Source of the DNA: CAZSNT01 sp964607765
Lineage (GTDB): Bacteria; Verrucomicrobiota; Lentisphaeria; Oligosphaerales; JABHEG01
DNA length: 64,000 nucleotides
Assembly (NCBI GenBank): GCA_964607765.1
Contig: CAZSNT010000011.1
Coordinates: 33,255 to 97,254 of the forward strand
Direction of reading: 5' to 3'
In this document: piece after piece, positions 62,266 through 64,000 of the stretch
Layout: each line of letters begins with the position of its first letter
How positions within the stretch are numbered: position 1 is the first letter of the stretch
Program-made: the position numbers and the translations under genes
The notes under the pieces: generated by a model
Databases searched by the model: none
Seen by the model: the letters and a program-made list of their open reading frames with translations, nothing else
Told to the model about the DNA's origin: nothing

Positions 62266-62434
62266 CGGTGTACCTCATCATCACCGTACGCTCCGGGGTG
62301 CCGATCTGCATGTTCCTCAGCTCGACCTCGCCGGCTTGTGGGAGAGTCAACTGTATACCCGTAAGCACGCCCTTGTACTGCATGGGCAGGTCAAACGACT
62401 GCCATTCGGCGCCAGGGGTGGCGACTAATGGCTA
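62258..62434 (-). pseudogene. C-terminal remnant of a lost upstream operon gene
   Basis: An open frame without a start ends TAG at 62258-62260 and overlaps the ATG of the PQQ-type gene by 8 bp. The last 52 residues read ATPGAEWQSFDLPMQYKGVL then TGIQLTLPQAGEVELRNMQI and GTPERTVMMRYTDE, a sandwich end typical of PVC surface or membrane proteins. The frame stops at 62434, and beyond it the sequence looks unrelated. It is too short to be a gene and has no ribosome site; it is the tail of a gene cut off at about 62430. The overlap shows the lost gene was the first member of the operon. Confidence 0.7.
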
Positions 62435-62695
62435 TTAATCTGAGATGTAACTATATCAAGATCCCTATCAGTTTCCGAGCCTTCTTCACCGAACGCCGGC
62501 TGCGCGCTCTGACCGGCCTTCCCGACGACGAAACTCACCTGGGACCACATCCTCGTCGAGGAGCCCGGGCTAGCAGGTCTGTCATTGGGGGAAAAGCACG
62601 CCCCCGAACTACAGCCATCACATCCCGCATCGCGCATCCCGCGTATGAAATTCTGAGATAAGGTGGCAGGTTGTGCTATCTCGGCGAATATAGGT
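62435..62695. other. Junction region with no recognisable gene
   Basis: From the remnant break to the palindrome, with nothing that looks like protein on either strand. An AT-rich patch (62431-62470) follows the break. A few short frames have no family-like sequence. Confidence 0.5.
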
Positions 62696-62709
62696 CTAAA
62701 CGCGTTTAG
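62696..62709. promoter_or_regulatory. Perfect 14-bp palindrome CTAAACGCGTTTAG upstream of the ECF sigma gene
   Basis: A fully symmetric 14-bp site 38 bp before the sigma factor ATG at 62748, in an AT-rich setting where a promoter is expected. LacI-type regulators bind even palindromes with a central CG of this kind. No such regulator is beside it in the window. Confidence 0.5.
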
Positions 62710-62747
62710 GCCAGGCTAGCTGAAAGATCATGTTTGGAGAGCCGGTT

Positions 62748-63266
62748 ATGCCGTTGTCGGAAGCACAGTTTGTTCAGCTTATGTCACGCCACGATCAGGC
62801 GCTGCGGGCCTATGCCTATACCATCCTGCCGAATTGGAATTCGGTGGAAGAGGCCATGCAAGAGGCCTTGATCGTGATGTGGGAGAAGCGGGATCAGCTT
62901 CAAAGGCAGGATGGCTTCGTGCCCTGGGCGCGCGCCATCGTCCGCTTCAAGTGTCTGTCGCAGGTGCAGAAGCTGCAGCGGGATCGCCGACTGATCAGCG
63001 CAGAGCTGCTGGAGCTGATAGCGGCGGAGGATGACAAGGCGGAGCGCGAGTACAAGCAGGAGATGATGTCGGCCCTGCGTCGCTGCATGAGCAAGTTGCC
63101 GAGGGATAAGCAAGAGCTGCTGCTGGCGCCGTATTCGGAAGGCACGGATGTCTTGCGGATCGCCGAAGCCAGCGGCAAGACCGCCAATGCGCTCTACAAG
63201 ATTTTGAGCCGCTTGCGACGCAAGCTGTTTCAGTGTGTGAACGCACAACTGGAGATGGGCACATGA
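62748..63266 (+). CDS. ECF-type RNA polymerase sigma factor (PVC family)
   Basis: A 172-residue sigma factor. Region 2 has LMSRHDQALRAYAYTILPNWNSVEEAMQEALIVMWEKRDQ and DGFVPWARAIVRFKCLSQ; region 4 has LPRDKQELLLAPYSEGTDVLRIAEASGKTANALYKILSRLRRKL. This is the small sigma type expanded in Planctomycetota, Verrucomicrobiota and Lentisphaerota. The ATG at 62748 is preferred because GGAGA at 62736-62740 lies 7 nt before it; an ATG at 62730 is in frame. The stop overlaps the next gene by 4 bp (ATGA), the usual sign of a sigma/anti-sigma pair. A perfect palindrome lies upstream. Confidence 0.92.
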   Translation: MPLSEAQFVQLMSRHDQALRAYAYTILPNWNSVEEAMQEALIVMWEKRDQLQRQDGFVPWARAIVRFKCLSQVQKLQRDRRLISAELLELIAAEDDKAEREYKQEMMSALRRCMSKLPRDKQELLLAPYSEGTDVLRIAEASGKTANALYKILSRLRRKLFQCVNAQLEMGT

Positions 63267-64000
63267 GCGATGAAGAGTTGATAGACGCCTATTTTCACGG
63301 CGAAGCCAGTAACGAGCAGGTTAAGGAGCTTGAAGCGCGCTTGCAGGCCGATGCCACTAGTCGCGAGATCTATCGCCGTTACGGCGAGATGGTCTATGGT
63401 CTGGAAGTGAGGTCGCGGGTGGGCGAACCGGAGGCGATGGCGAGCACCGGATCCAGTGCGCCGCTGCGGCGACTTATCGTATCCTGGAGGCAGCTGGCTG
63501 CAGCCTGTGTCGTGACGGCCGTTCTGACCTGCAGCGCCACCGCCTTGTATGTCGAGCGCCTGCTTCGGCCGAGTGAACACCTTCCGGTTCTGGACGAGGG
63601 CTTTGAGTCCGAGAGTATCGAGATCGGCAAGAGGTCCCCGGTAAGCGCCGGTAATTGGAGTGGGGACGGGGTGGCGCTTACGGCTGGAGAGGGCTTGCCG
63701 CAGGCCTACGAAGGCGCGCGCTACGTGCAACTGGCGCCGCATGCGACGCGCAAGCTGAGTCATCTCGAAGGCTTGATTGATCTGCGCTCGGCACATGCGC
63801 TCAGGGCAGAGAGAGGGGCACGTCAGGTCCGCCTGTATTGCCGCGCCATGGTCCGGCCGGAGGCCCTTGAGAGCCAGCCGAATGCTCGCTACAAGTTGCG
63901 CCTGGCAACGTTCCAGTCGCCTCCAGAAGCGGCGGCGAACGAGTGGCGACAGGGCCCGCCGCACGAGTATGCTGTCACCTACAGCCAGCGCTTTCTGCGA
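63263..64000 (+). CDS. Anti-sigma-like single-pass membrane protein, 3' end cut by window edge
   Basis: Open to the window end with 246 codons visible. It starts ATG (63263) inside the sigma factor stop. The N-terminus (MSDEELIDAYFHGEASNEQV, then ELEARLQADATSREIYRRYGEM) is a short cytoplasmic anti-sigma-like region. One transmembrane helix is at about 80-100 (LAAACVVTAVLTCSATALYV), followed by an exported beta-rich domain (from about 112, DEGFESESIEIG, then GLPQAYEGARYVQLAPHA) resembling carbohydrate-binding sandwiches. In PVC genomes such pairs sense envelope or substrate signals. The complete protein and its ligand cannot be seen here. Confidence 0.8.
   Translation, partial: MSDEELIDAYFHGEASNEQVKELEARLQADATSREIYRRYGEMVYGLEVRSRVGEPEAMASTGSSAPLRRLIVSWRQLAAACVVTAVLTCSATALYVERLLRPSEHLPVLDEGFESESIEIGKRSPVSAGNWSGDGVALTAGEGLPQAYEGARYVQLAPHATRKLSHLEGLIDLRSAHALRAERGARQVRLYCRAMVRPEALESQPNARYKLRLATFQSPPEAAANEWRQGPPHEYAVTYSQRFLR

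Overview
The window looks like a GC-rich draft or metagenome-assembled contig from the PVC superphylum, most like Lentisphaerota, Kiritimatiellota or Planctomycetota. The reasons are family-level: many secreted sulfatases and glycosidase-like proteins, DUF1080, DUF6785- and DUF6288-type proteins, two stand-alone pseudopilins with the [20 protein letters not shown] leader typical of these phyla, and a small ECF sigma factor coupled to a membrane protein with a large exported domain. Two runs of exactly 100 N (13562-13661, 54411-54510) are placeholder gaps, and each sits inside a tandem-repeat array. No rRNA, tRNA or CRISPR array was seen. The first and last genes run off the window.

Left part (1-30.5 kb) is mostly housekeeping. 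A cut-off beta-helix protein is followed by a lysA-dapF operon, a small sugar-catabolism set (isomerase/epimerase, fucose-isomerase-like, zinc dehydrogenase), a sulfatase and a pseudopilin with its own promoter and terminator. Then come aroQ, an Asp23/AmaP-type pair, an HTH-PTS EIIA fusion divergent from an unusual membrane-anchored GspE/PilB ATPase with a long Pro-rich tail, a UroD-like methyltransferase, thiI, a group-2 sigma-70, an iron-sulfur flavoprotein, a DUF6785 membrane protein and an orphan OppD/DppD ATPase. The left part ends with a cytochrome c / RidA / ResB / CcsA operon on the minus strand.

Middle (30.5-34 kb): a REP-associated tyrosine transposase (RAYT) gene is bracketed on both sides by paired, oppositely oriented REP palindromes. 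The stop codon of the transposase lies inside one of them, and the protein carries a C-terminal extension that looks like a DprA/LOG Rossmann domain. A class II aldolase and a second pseudopilin follow.

Right part (34-62.4 kb) reads as a degradation island for sulfated polysaccharide. It has a GH32-like protein, a GntR-type regulator that looks chimeric, a plus-strand set (truncated and full glycoamylase-like proteins, a frameshifted amidohydrolase, DUF1080, GH43-like) and a minus-strand run of about 20 kb. That run contains DUF6288, a propeller glycosidase, four sulfatases (one lacking the active-site Lys/His segment, one fused to a GH110-like beta-helix, one with a repeat-derived tail), a quinoprotein-like propeller and an esterase remnant. 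Several genes there are joined by ATGA-type overlaps. A tandemly duplicated four-helix-bundle gene is inserted between two inverted arrays of a 12-bp repeat, and one array has become the C-terminus of the neighbouring sulfatase.

Right edge (62.4-64 kb): the degradation operon is cut by a break near 62.43 kb, leaving only the last 55 or so codons of an upstream gene. Beyond it lies a sigma/anti-sigma-like pair behind a perfect 14-bp palindrome.
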